Below are positions 1 to 10,200 of a DNA stretch of 26,738 nucleotides, one piece after another. Position numbers and translations under genes: made by a program. A model generated the notes under the pieces. That model worked only from the letters and a program-made list of their open reading frames with translations, ran no database searches and was not told where the DNA came from. The stretch lies in NCBI GenBank assembly GCA_003427395.1, contig BFEA01000030.1, positions 463,564 to 490,301 of the forward strand, written 5' to 3'. This stretch comes from Chara braunii (Eukaryota; Streptophyta; Charophyceae; Charales; Characeae). Position 1 is the first letter of the stretch, and every line of letters begins with the position of its first letter.

Positions 1-32
<32 letters not shown>
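1..32. repeat. (TC)n dinucleotide microsatellite, cut by the window edge
   Basis: An uninterrupted TC run fills the first 32 bases and presumably continues to the left of the window. From 33 to about 560 I see no recognisable gene: a long open frame on the plus strand (41-757) has no family resemblance and overlaps the start of LINE coding remains in another frame, so I read it as chance. Confidence 0.9.
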
Positions 33-34
<2 letters not shown>

Positions 35-559
35 AAGTTATTGTGCATGAGCACCTTCTACCACCTAGCTAAGGCTACAACTCTCACACACTCTCAGTCA
101 GCTGCTGGTGCTCCTCTGGCGCTGCGTCTCGACTCCAGCAGTGCTCCAAGCAAATGCGCCCAGCAGGATTGCTGGACTGCGGGCAGCAGCAGACTGGCCT
201 CCTCTCGACTCACATGGAGGGCTGAGATTCACTCATCTGCGAAGCTGAGATTTTGCAGCGGTCTGAGGTTGCCTGGACCCCATCGGCCCCTGGATGCAGC
301 GGTCTCGAAACACTTTCTGACCCCTTGGGTTTGTTGTGTGATCGGGGATGACAGTGATAGACTTGGGGAAAAATCTTCTTCGACTCCTTATTTTCTCACC
401 TTTGCTGGGCCCAGTAGAGCCCGACTTTTGTCTTTCCCAGCGCCTCGGTTGATTTTTGCACGCCCTGTGGACTCACTCTGGATGCTGTGCCCCAAAACGT
501 TTTTTCGGTTCTTGAACTTTTTCCCAAAACAAAAGGAGAACCTTGCGGCGGCCAGCCAG

Positions 560-1245
560 AATCCTGCAAAGGCTTACATGGGTGAAGGAGGCATATTGGG
601 CACCAGCCAGCAGGACACACTGAGCAGGCACAGTCATCCTCCAGAACAAGAGAGCGGCGGGCCGGCGGCGGAAAAAAACGATAGTCGTGGAAGGAGAGAA
701 GGTGAACAGAGAAGATGGGAGATGGGTGAAGGTGGACTTCCAATTCCAAGAGGATAGTTACAGACTAGTTACAGTATACTGTCCCAATCTGCTACAACAG
801 AGATCCCAGCTAATGGAAAGCCTACCAGCCCAGCACGCACTGGCAGAGTATAGGCACTTGCTATTTGCTGGGGATTGGAACGCAACTTGAACGGTGGTCC
901 CCACGTAGGACCGGAAGGGTTAGTCTGGGACGTTTCAAGGGGACCGGAAGAGGATAGGCACTTGCTATTTCCTGGGGATTACGGTGGTCCCCACGTAGGA
1001 CCGGAAAGGTTAGTCTGGGACGTTCAAGAGGATGGGAAGAGGATAGGCACTTGTTATTTGCTGGGGATTGGAACGCAACTTGGACGGTGGTCCCCACGTA
1101 GGACCGGAAGGGTTAGTCTGGGACGTTCAAGAGGATGGGAAGACAATAGTCTGGGAAGAAGCCATAGCTGTCATACCAATTCACAATCTCATGACAGAGA
1201 ATAGGCACTTGCTATTTGCTGGTGGACCCCGTTCAGACCGCGGTT
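560..1245 (+). pseudogene. LINE endonuclease domain remnant
   Basis: In the frame running through 690-890 the translation contains RWVKVDF, then SYRLVTVYCPN, then LLFAGDWNAT. This is the spacing of the apurinic-endonuclease-like (EEP) domain of LINEs, where a GDWN or GDFN motif holds a catalytic aspartate and asparagine. The upstream frame (from about 560) reads YWAPA and AGTVIL, as expected for the start of the same domain, but contains a stop. After GDWN the sequence is duplicated in tandem (see 846-1230), so LLFAGDW recurs and the rest of the domain is scrambled. Endonuclease identity is well supported. Function is certainly lost. Confidence 0.7.
846..1230 (+). repeat. Tandem repeat of about 90-105 bp within the LINE endonuclease region
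   Basis: The block starting GAGTATAGGCACTTGCTATT recurs at 846, 950, 1039 and (short) 1197. Full copies also share ACGGTGGTCCCCACGTAGGA and GGTTAGTCTGGGACGTT. The second copy lacks about 14 bases found in copies 1 and 3 (GGAACGCAACTTG region). The fourth is only about 30 bases. Copies differ by few bases, so the duplication is younger than the element's decay. Confidence 0.9.
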
Positions 1246-1279
1246 CCACCAGAAGACGAAAAGCAATTTACTTATCGAC

Positions 1280-2395
1280 GTAAAAGGAATAGAAGTCAAC
1301 ATGTCTCCTCTATGTGAGCATATACAGTAGACTATTTCTTAAGCTCACAATGTATACAACAGGCACATTTCACTTGGCGGGGGTACTTAGGTAACATGCT
1401 GTACGCAAGTGGGGGTTAGATCACAAGATTCATAACCCTATAGTGGGGGTTAGATCACAACCCTATATATTATAGTTATATTATTATATAACTTATATTT
1501 AATTAATAATTACGGATAAACAGGTGGAGAGGGGTACTAGGAGCTTCGACTGATGCAATTCGGGGATACACGGGAAGCGGTCATATAATGGTTTTCGATA
1601 TCTGGACAGGATTGTAGCCAAGTACCTGCAGAGCTATGCAGACTAGGATGCATTACGGGATACGCTGTAAGCATGACGTCTGGACCTACGCCAGAAGGGA
1701 AGCCAAGTACCTGCTATTCTCAGTTATACGCGAGGAAGCAGTTCAGCTCGGCGGTTTCGATATCTGAGCAGATACCGGGACTGGGCCTCCGAAGAATCAA
1801 AAGAAAGGACAAATTGAGATATCTCCTGAGCACAGCTAGTCGGATATCCGACAAACAGGTCGCGACGCAGGTGGCCAACACTTCAAAAGCCAGCACTTCG
1901 AGAGAGTACTGGTGCAGTATCAGCCTGGAAACGTGGTAACTTCGATGCCTCGTCTCATGAACCATCAGGAACTTGGGCGAAATCACCAAAAAATACGTTT
2001 TCAGCAGAAGACAGGTTCTGTCTGCTTCAGACGAGTAGTCGCCTGGAACGGACAAAATTGATGACGCCTTCTTACAATTTTCAATTTCTTGCAATTTTCA
2101 CAAATTTTCTTGCATTTTCGGCATTTATTTATTTATTTATTTGGTTTATCTTTATACCGGGGTCTTTCCTCGATAGCATAAGGTATAAGTAGATCTTCGA
2201 GCGTGAGTTCGAACGCAGTCTGAGCGGTACAAAGGAGTAGAAGGACTGTGAGCGCAGGTGGCGCTACGCAATGATGTAATCTGTTCCGTGAGATTAAAAC
2301 TCCTGATTACATTATTATTTTGATTATTCTATACTAGGAGCTTGTACAAGATAAGCAACTCTAGTATACACACTCCGGACATGCGACAGGCAGTG

Positions 2396-2396
<1 letters not shown>
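1280..2396. other. Gene-free stretch between LINE endonuclease and RT remnants
   Basis: No protein family is recognisable on either strand. It holds a short direct repeat (GTGGGGGTTAGATCACAA at about 1410 and 1445, each followed by AACCCTATA), an AT-rich patch at 1470-1520, and a (TTTA)n microsatellite at about 2122-2143. It may be an insertion into the LINE or a junction of two elements; no target duplication was found. Confidence 0.5.

Positions 2397-2455
<59 letters not shown>
2397..2455. repeat. 59-base poly(T) run
   Basis: An uninterrupted T run lies between the gene-free stretch and the LINE RT half. It could be the poly(A) tail of a minus-strand retroposon, but no flanking target duplication or element body could be seen to the right of it. 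Confidence 0.95.
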
Positions 2456-2462
<7 letters not shown>

Positions 2463-2739
2463 GCCCGTATGGGAGATAGGGGTGCTGGTGGTACGAGCAG
2501 ACGGCTCTATCTCCCCCGGGGAGGGTCCATCTATTGGTGGGGAGCAACACCTGCTGGAAATCGGGTCCAGCGTCACTTACATAACAACCATTTCAATGAC
2601 GCTGAGATGCTTGACGTCTGCCTAGCTGCTGACGATCCAGAGCAGCACTCGTTCCCAGAATCATTTCCTGATGGCCTTGTCACAAGCCTGAGGCCTCTCA
2701 GAGAGTGGCCAGGCAACTAGCAGGCAAGAGAAAGGCTAA

Positions 2740-3590
2740 GGGTTCTATAGAATAATGCGCATGATGGACAAGTACAAGGCAACGGCCGCCTGTCAGAGAA
2801 ATACAGGATGTCGAGATCAGTACGACAGGGGGACCCTCTGGAAGCCCCCGTCTTCCTATTTTTTTTTTTTTTTAATAACGGAAGCAGTAGCCTCCTTCCT
2901 AAGAAAAGACCCGTCAATTCAAAGGTTGATCGTAGAACCAGAGCAGCAAGGCACAGAGAAATTTTGATTCCGGCGACGATACTCTTTGCAGACGACCTAA
3001 CAGTGTTAATCAGGGCATCAGATTCATCCTTCTAAGCGCTGACGGGAGCAATGCATGCCTTTCAGCTGGCATCAGAGTTGAGGATCAACTGGCCAAAAAA
3101 GACGGTGGGATGGTGGCTGACGGGGGAGGAGGTACTACCGTAGCAGCACCCCCCGGAGCACTAGTAGGCACGGAAGGGATGCAGTGGATGGACCCGACCG
3201 AGCCATTGAGATACCTTGGAGTCAAACTGACAGAGATGGGCCCAAACGGACAGAGACAGGCCCACATCGATCGATAGCGCCTGAGCTACTTACTACTAGC
3301 AAGGATGCTAGCTAGCTAAATTGGGCGCCTGGCCGACAATATATACTTTGCTTTATTGGGCTCAGGGTGATGGTGCTCAATGCCTCAATCTTCTCAATGC
3401 TCTGGTACGCAGGAACGATACGGAGCCGCATACCGAGAGTGGGATCGACACGGAGGAGAAAGGAAGCAGCTTACCTATGGTCAGACAACCCTTCCAAGCA
3501 GCAGACTATCTCAAAGGTAGCAGGGAAGCATGTAACGAAGAGCCAGGGGAAGGGGGGTCTGGGGGTATAATTCACCCAGAAAGACAAATC
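2740..3590 (+). pseudogene. LINE reverse transcriptase remnant
   Basis: Reading across frames, the plus strand shows SEKYRMSRSVRQGDPL (the RQGDPL motif of non-LTR RTs), then ILFADDLTVLI, the catalytic box with the LINE form FADD, then a thumb-like segment with LNASIFSMLWYAGTIR and AYLWSDNP ending in KGGLGV, all usual for LINE RTs. The order and spacing fit the family. A 15-T run lies between the RQGDPL and FADD motifs where a hydrophobic segment should be, and several stops and frame changes follow, so no product is possible. The aspartates of FADD are still present. Family assignment is firm; the clade (L1 or I-like) is not decided. Confidence 0.8.
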
Positions 3591-4410
3591 CAAGCACTAC
3601 AGTCCAAATGAGTGATCGAACTGATCACAAATCACAGACTACCATGGGCGTCCTTGGCCCTCCAAAGTATAAGAAATGGCCAAGTACAAAAACTCCACAT
3701 AATATGACGGGGCTCTTCTGGCTCACGTGCAAAGGATGGGCGAAGACAGGGAAGAGAGGAAATAGGAGCGAGGAGAATGCCCAGGGAGAGGGAGGGGGAA
3801 GATATTGGCGCCACTTACTAAAGCTATGGGGGAACATTTTCCCGCCCAAAGTTCACGAGCCAAGACCAAGAGAAGAAGTTCTACGCCACCCACTGTTCTG
3901 CAATCAATGGCTCAAGGATGAGGTGAGCGAGGGAGACCAAGCACCCTGTCAGCCCACCAAGACTCAAGATGGGGGACATGGCTGGAGCACGGAGTGTGGC
4001 AGATAAAGCACTTATGGTCAGAGGAAGAAAGACGGTGTTTAAAACCGCAAGAGAGCTAAGAAAGGACCTCCGCAGCAGTCACAAGCAACTAGAGAGAACG
4101 CCAATCCCTTATTGATATCCATCCCCCCGGGAATGGAAGAGATTAGTGCACAAGGGGCCCCAATGGGAGTTCGGGGACTGGGGGTCGTGGCAGCGGAACC
4201 GAAGGGACTGGGGCCATCCGAGTCCCACGGAAGGGAGGGCCCGCAGCAGGTCTGGCTGTGCACCGACATGTACCAGATCGAGGAACCAGGATCCACAACG
4301 AGTAGACTTAGCAAGGACTCAAAAACTCCGGTTTCGGTGAGAGAGCAGACATGATCGGGAAAGTGTGGGTTCTGGAGTCGGAGGAATTCACGATTTACTG
4401 CCCCACAACC
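3591..4410 (+). pseudogene. LINE connecting region remnant
   Basis: The plus strand still reads HPLFCNQWLKDE (about 3885-3920) and EWKRLVHKGPQWEFGDWG (about 4130-4185), typical of the linker between RT and the C-terminal zinc finger of plant LINEs. Frames change repeatedly and stops occur. The phrase AGGAGAATGCCCAGGGAGAG occurs here at about 3771 and again at about 4877 beyond the minisatellite, which hints at a local duplication spanning the intervening kilobase. Confidence 0.5.
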
Positions 4411-4870
4411 AGGTTGCAGGACCTGGAGCTGGATCCGGCAGAGTGGGCCTGGAACCAGCACAGCAGGTTGCGGGACCTGGAGCTGGATCCGGCAGAGTGG
4501 GCCTGGAACCAGCACGGCAGGTTGCAGGACCTGGAGCTGGATCCAGGGCAGAGTGGGCCTGGAACCAGCACGGCAGGTTGCAGGACCTGGAGCTGGATCC
4601 GGGGCAGAGTTGGCCTGGAACCAGCACGGCAGGTTGCGGGACCTGGAGCTGGATCCGGCAGAGTGGGCCTGGAACCAGCATGGCAGGTTGCAGGACCTGG
4701 AGCTGGATCCGGGGCAGAGTGGGCCTGGAACCAGCACGGCAGGTTGCGGGACCTGGAGCTGGATCCGGCAGAGTGGGCCTGGAACCAGCACAGCAGGTTG
4801 CGGGACCGGGAGCTGGCCCACAACCAGGTTCCAGGACCTGGAGCTGGATCCAGCAGAGTGGGCCCAGGGA
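4411..4870. repeat. 54/56-bp GC-rich minisatellite, about 8.5 copies
   Basis: Units begin AGGTTGCRGGACCTGGAGCT and start at 4411, 4465, 4519, 4575, 4631, 4685, 4741, 4795 and 4826 (the second to last is only 31 bases). Units are 54 bases when the middle reads GGATCCGGCAGAG and 56 when it reads GGATCC(A/G)GGGCAGAG. The unit has no stop in most frames, so it creates several long overlapping frames on both strands (for example a 348-codon minus-strand frame at 4039-5085) that I do not regard as genes. Confidence 0.95.
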
Positions 4871-4929
4871 GAGGGAGGAGAATGCCCAGGGAGAGAGAGA
4901 GGAGGAAGACTAAATGTAGGACTCGGAAC

Positions 4930-5540
4930 AAATATACTTAACCACACAACAAAGCTGGGATACAAACTTAGAGCAAGCGACCACCCACTGAGGGATGCAA
5001 AAATGGGAATAAAGCGCTGGGAGGACAAAGCGGGAATATCTCCAGCGCGGGTTAAACCCTTCCCGTGGTCAGGGCTGAACAGCATCAGGCATCAGGCTTG
5101 GGAGAAAGAGAAGCTTGCAGCGGTTAATCATCCATCTGGCGCTCCCAGTCAACGAGTGGTTACATAAAAGAAGCAATCAAGAAAATAGAAGTCAGCGGAG
5201 GGAATTGTGTGCGGCACCGCATGCCACGAGGACTAGTGGGAGTCGGTAAAGCATTGCTTGCTGGACTGCGCCGACGCCAGAGGGAATTGTGTGTGGCAAA
5301 TATGGCGAATCGCAATGGAACCGTGGGCCAGAATCACGGATGATGTCCCCTTCCCGGCGCAAGATATGGGAACCTTACTGCTGGGAACAGACATGCCAAA
5401 GAACTGGCAGGGGTACGGAAGGAGGACTTTCAATCTGTCTGCTGAGACAGTATGCACTTTGGACAATATGGCAAAACGGAATGCCAACGGACCTGGTCCA
5501 TAGAACAGAGGCAAATGCACATACAGCCGGCACGTGAAAT
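4930..5540 (+). pseudogene. LINE C-terminal zinc-finger-like region remnant
   Basis: The translation at 5255-5310 reads LLDCADARGNCVWQIW, resembling the H..L.DC..A...W pattern of the zf-RVT domain found at the C-terminus of plant LINE ORF2. Upstream, KLGYKLRASDHPLRDAK (about 4950-5000) and FPWSGLNSIRHQAW (about 5055-5100) look like ordinary protein from the same reading frame family. The remainder, to 5955, has no clear protein and is taken as the 3' untranslated part. Confidence 0.5.
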
Positions 5541-5952
5541 TCTAATTAATCTGAAGGGGAGACTGACATACAAGCTCAATGGAAAAAAAAAGGACAAGGA
5601 AGAAGATGTCGGACAACCCCACGGGGGCAAAAGAACCAAAAGCCAGGTTTGAGCAAGGAACTCTAGGCAGAGGCAAGTTGGCTACAACAGAGGGCACTAG
5701 TCTCACATTTCAGTGGGGACCGCGAGTAGAGACCCAGAAGCAACAACAAGAGGAGGAGGCCCCAATGGATTGAAAAAAGGACTGCACGGCAGAACAAAGG
5801 CCTGATATCAAAAGGGGTTTGTAGGGTTTAAGGTTTTAGCAGAACAGAAGTACCAAAGGGACAAGGGGGAATTTAAATTAAAGGGAGGGGATTCAGAGGA
5901 AGGGGAACTAAGTAGTACAGGTTGAGGGGGGAAGGAAACGACAGACGATCGG

Positions 5953-5955
<3 letters not shown>

Positions 5956-5995
<40 letters not shown>
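5956..5995 (+). repeat. Poly(A) tail of the LINE, 40 A
   Basis: A pure run of 40 A follows the LINE 3' region on the same strand as the coding remains, which is the expected 3' end of a retroposed copy. A matching target duplication cannot be sought because the 5' end is not resolved. Confidence 0.8.
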
Positions 5996-5997
<2 letters not shown>

Positions 5998-6012
5998 AGT
6001 TTACAAGCTAAC

Positions 6013-6335
6013 TTAGGCAGAGGGGTGAGGGGAGGTATATCCTTCCAATACTGGAAGTAAAACTCAATGCCGCCCACTCGGGTCTCTCTACCATAAAGAG
6101 GGGAAGCTTTCGGAGTGCGTTGTATCCGGTTTTAACTTGCCGGTGGAATAGGAACCGGACTGATGCTCCCCCGAATGGATATGGACTATTATGGAGCCAG
6201 AGCCATAAGGCCCTGTTTACTTTGGAAAAAAAAAAAAAAAAAAAAAAACAAACAAACAAACTTGTCGGTGGAATAGGAACCGGACTGATGTTCCCCGGAA
6301 TGGATATGGAGCCAGACCCATAAGGTCCTGTTTAC
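6013..6335 (+). repeat. Direct copies of the two-part (A-B) repeat
   Basis: Part A (about 105 bases, with GGCAGAGGGGTGAGGGG near its start and CCCACTCGGG in the middle) runs 6013-6118. Part B (about 75-85 bases, starting CTTGCCGGTGGAATAGGAAC and ending CCTGTTTAC) runs 6136-6220. A second B copy (CTTGTCGGTGGAATAGGAAC) runs 6261-6335, after an A-rich run at 6225-6248. These same parts return in mirror orientation immediately downstream. Confidence 0.85.
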
Positions 6336-6362
6336 ATTTAAAATAAAATATATATAAAAAAA

Positions 6363-6562
6363 GGTAGAACCTTGCGGCTCTGGATCCTTTCCATTCTGAG
6401 GAACATGAGTCCGGTTCCTATTCCACCAGCAAGTCAGAAAAAAAATAATTACAAGTATATGCTCATGCACGCTCCTCCTCATTACGGCTGAGCGGCCCGA
6501 GTGGGGGGCATTGATTACTTCCAGAGGGAAGGAAGGATGTACCACCCCTCACCCCTGCCTAA
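6363..6562 (-). repeat. Inverted copy of the A-B repeat
   Basis: Read on the minus strand, 6562 to 6470 is part A, followed by a spacer of about 40 bases, then part B from 6433 to 6363. Order and spacing match the direct copy at 6013-6220, so the two could pair as a stem of some 200 bases around a centre near 6349. Confidence 0.85.
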
Positions 6563-6772
6563 AAAAAGGCAGGGTTGAGGGTTGGTACGATGGTACATCC
6601 TTCCCTCGGGAAGTAATCAATGCCATCCAAAAGGCAGGGGTGAGGGGTGCTACATCCTTCCTTCCCTCTGGAAGTAATCAATGCCCCCCACTCGGGCCAC
6701 TTGGCCGTAATGGGGAGGGGAGTGCGTGAGTATATATATACTTGTAATCCTTTTTCTTCTGACTTGCTGTGC
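6563..6772 (+). repeat. Further direct copies of part A, the last with its spacer
   Basis: A partial part A (about 6565-6622) is followed by a full one (6628-6730), with GGAAGTAATCAATGCC in each. The full copy is continued by the same spacer seen in the inverted copy and stops at CTGACTTGCT (6759-6768), where part B should begin. Thus 6428-6768 is itself a near-perfect inverted repeat with AGCAAGTCAG and CTGACTTGCT at its ends. Confidence 0.85.
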
Positions 6773-7250
6773 CCCAGGACTGACTTTCTGTGCCCCTACC
6801 TAGGGCCCTTCCGCATGTCTTTCACTCGACCAAGAGCTACGTATGACGCCAAAAAAGACGATTGAATTGCTCGCGTTGGGAGCGGAACTTTGCACCCTCT
6901 CCTCTTTTTCTTGAATTCTTCTGATTTTCTCCCTCCTCCACTGACTGACAGACGAGTCTTGTGTCCATCCGTAAAGTTCTGTCAACTCAAATCAGAATCC
7001 AAGCCTGCTCTTCTGTGACCTCTCTTTGCACTGAGTCCTCTTATGACAACAACACGGCGGATGGGGAGACGAGATAAATTTCTTCACGCCAATCACCATC
7101 CATCCATCCATTTAGGTCTTCCGGCCGGGTCACCTCATTGCCCCGCATTGTCCCGCCGGGAATAGTTCCCCGTTCACTCGCAGTTGAATGCGGTTCTCCA
7201 CCCGGGATCATAGTGTCTGGGATCAGCTTTAGTCCCCAGTTCAATACTAG
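6773..7250. other. Downstream flank of the NLR gene, no gene seen
   Basis: This should include the 3' untranslated region of the NLR, which is read right to left. I could not find a canonical AATAAA on the minus strand here. A short (CCAT)n run sits at about 7087-7108. No family-like protein is visible on either strand. Confidence 0.5.
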
Positions 7251-10200
7251 TCAGGGAGAGCTGTGTTTCTTTGCTGCCGCTCGTTTTACCAACCTGCTGC
7301 TGAGCCAGGACGGCAGCTCCGGTATACCAGATGCCTCCAGCTTTACCTCCTTGAGCTCGGGAAGACATGCCAGCTCCGGCGGTAGTCGGGTCAGTTGGGT
7401 GCATTCCTGAAGGAAGATCTTTGCCAGCCTTTGCAGCCCGCTTATCGAGGAAGGTAGATCGACTACACCCGAGCCCCTCAAGCCAAGCCTTTCCAGTTGC
7501 GACAGACATCCGATTTCTGCGGGAAGCCTTGTCAATTGCTTGCAATTTTGGAGATCCAGGTCCGTCAGCGTGTGCAACCGTCCCAGAGAGGCCGGCAGGT
7601 CTGTAATGTCGGATTTTTTTAGGACCAGCGTCTCCAGACTTTCCATATCTCCGATTTCGTCAGGCAGATGCGTCACCGGCGGAAGACCGAGTTTGGTCAA
7701 TCGGAGAAGATTCGTAATCCAGCGAGGGATCTCTGTTATAGACGATGCATCCAAGTATAGTTCCTTGAGACGCGTCAGACATCCGAGTTCAACTCTCAGC
7801 TCATACAATTGCTGGCAGTCCTGAAGATGAAGCGTTCTCAGCCACTCTAGCCTGCTGATGGACGCGGGCAGCTCAACGATGCCTGACCCGTTCAATCTGA
7901 GTTCCTTCAGCTTTGACATGTTGCCAAACTCCTCCGGCAGACCTTCCAGCTGTGCGCATCCGTCGAGATCAAGGAGTTCCAAATTGGTGAGTTGTGCGAT
8001 ACCATCCGGTAAGGCCTCGATACTTTCGCATTCCGATAGGCCTAAGCTTTTCAACTTGTGCAGGTTCGAGATTTCCGACGGGAGCGAAGTGATGAGCGTG
8101 GCACCCTGAAGGTCAAGTTTGCGTAGGTTAGTCAATTGCCCTATCTGTTTTGGAATTTCCTCGATCTTTGCCAAAGCGCATGCAAAGTCCAGATGTTCCA
8201 AGCGGCCCGATAGGTTTCCGATGGTCGTCGGCACTGCTTTCAGCTCAGCCACGGAGATGTCGAGACGAGCCAGCATCCTGAGGTCTCCAATCTCTTCGGG
8301 AACCGATTCAAGACTTGAAACGAAAACCACCATCTTCGTTAAGCATTGCAGCTGCCCAATCGTAGCGGGCAGCTCGCCAAGGGATGAGTGTGATATGGTC
8401 AACTTCACCAGGTTGCGCAGGTTCCCGATCTCCGGCGGAACTCTTGTGAGTTCGTCACACCACGACACTTTGAGGCAGCGCAACGCTGTGAGCTTCCCTA
8501 TCGTGGGTGATAAACCCGTGTCCCGGAGACCCTTGCACTCGAACACAAACTCCTCCAGGTCTGGCATCAAGAGCTTGTCGACGACGGCAGCGGGAACTTG
8601 TTCGACCGGAAGTGACATGTCGCTTGCCGAATCATCGGCATCATCTCCGCTCATGTCATCTGTTGCGCCGAGCAAGTTGAAGCGCATTATTCTTAAGACC
8701 TTTAACGCGGCAAGTTTCTCGATCGCCACCGGGTCAACTGCCATGGGCTGCAGTCCATTGAACCTGATGTCAAGCACCCGTAAGTTGTGCAGCCGAGCAA
8801 CTGAGGATGGGAAGATCGTTGGCAGGTACTGGAAGTGGAGAGGGAACTCGACGATCAGGACCTGAAGGTTCGGCAATGTTGCGAACCAGTCAGAAACTAG
8901 AGCGTAAGGACTCAGATTCAGTAGCAGCAATATGCGGAGCTCCGCGCTCTCGGCAATCCTGCGGAGAAACTGCTGGCAGACAATCTGACATCTTTCATGA
9001 AACTTCACATCGGATTCATTCCAGAAGGCACAAAAGCTCACCAACCTTGGCATAGTCCAGGAGTCCGACGATAGCACGTCTGTTCCAGTCTCTTCATTCC
9101 TCTTGGTAAGAAACTCCGGTGCTACCCACGAGAGTTTCCTGACGTTCTGCACATGCCTTGCTACCAAGTCGCCATCGCATTCATTGCCCGTCAGAAACAG
9201 TCGTTGCTGCCCGCCAGACGTGCTCTCGCCGTCATCATTGGCCAGCGTATCGAGGTTACCCAACATCACGGGCGGTTCGCTTGGTGATCTGATCATGAAA
9301 ATCCCTGCTTCCCGCGTCATGTCATGCAAACTGACGTGATTGTCGTCCTGGACCTCGACCAGTGACAACCTGATAAATATCTCAAGCCTGTGCTTCGCAC
9401 TTCTCATGTCCCCGACTGTTGGATAAATGGACCACAGCGCAACAATCACATTGCGCGGTATCCGATAATCCTCTGGAAAACCCACCAAGTCAAGGAACAT
9501 ATCTAGAAAGACTGGGTTCTCGCGCTTCAATGCATCAATCGATCTCTGCAGCACCCCTATAACTCGTTCCTCGAAATCGGTATAGTTAGATCCAGGCTGA
9601 ATTTGGCAGCGCTTCTGGGACGGATCGAGGAACTCAAGCCAACTCTCCCACATGTCAGCGTCCTCGCAGTGTGTGGACAAGTTTCCGCCCACCACCCGGA
9701 GGGCCAGGGGCAGACCCCCACAGCGCTGGCACACCTGCTCAACAACTGCGCTTAGCTCCGGTGGCGGGAACTCTGTCCCGAACGCACACTGGCAAAGCAG
9801 TTTCAATGACTCCCGATCTCCCAAGGGTTTTACCTGGTGACCCACCACTCCATGTGTGGGGACCACGCCTGCGTTCCTGGTTGTGATTATCACACTACAG
9901 TTTCTGGGAAGCACTCTTTCAACCCAATCGATCTGAGAGGGCCGCCACACATCGTCGATGACAACAAGAACCTTCTTTCCGCTCAAAATCTCATTCAATC
10001 TACTCTCCCCCTCGATCTGGTCATCCAGTGAGGGCGGCTCACCTATCTGCGTCAATTTCCACCACTTCCGCCATAGCCCTTGAAGGACCTGAAAGCCCGT
10101 ATTCAACTGCCCACAGACGGCCCACACTCTGCCACTAGGAAAATGGCCCTTCATCTCCTCGCTATTGTGAACAAGCTTTGCCAGTGTGGTCTTCCCCACC

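Larger units (their letters stand above)
560..5995 (+). mobile_element. Decayed LINE (non-LTR retrotransposon), endonuclease-RT type
   Basis: Scattered plus-strand coding remains appear in the order expected for LINE ORF2: an endonuclease piece (about 560-1245), RT motifs (2740-3590), a zinc-finger-like C-terminal piece (about 4930-5540), then a non-coding 3' stretch and a 40-A tail at 5956-5995. No frame is open for long. Stops, frameshifts, tandem duplications, a 59-T run (2397-2455), a 15-T run inside the RT (2859-2873) and a minisatellite break it. The family normally nicks target DNA and copies its own mRNA at the nick. I infer a single old element because the motif order and strand agree. 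Two overlapping elements are possible, since 1280-2460 shows no LINE motif. The 5' boundary is not visible. Confidence 0.75.

Noticed and set aside
41-757. 238-codon plus-strand open frame near the window start
   Set aside because: No family resemblance, Ser/Arg/Pro-rich low-complexity composition, and its right part overlaps LINE endonuclease coding in another frame.
2150-2330. Possible plus-strand tRNA-derived SINE (TAGCATAAGGT and GAGTTCGAACGC)
   Set aside because: The box B candidate lacks the final C in either direction (GTTCGAACG or GTTCGAACT) and no tail or target duplication was found.
4039-5085. 348-codon minus-strand open frame rich in PAVLVPGPLC repeats
   Set aside because: It is created by the stop-free 54/56-bp minisatellite and runs antisense to LINE remains; similar frames open on the plus strand in two phases.
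8119-8865. 248-codon plus-strand open frame inside the NLR
   Set aside because: Shadow of the LRR-coding strand; repeats on the sense strand keep the antisense open.
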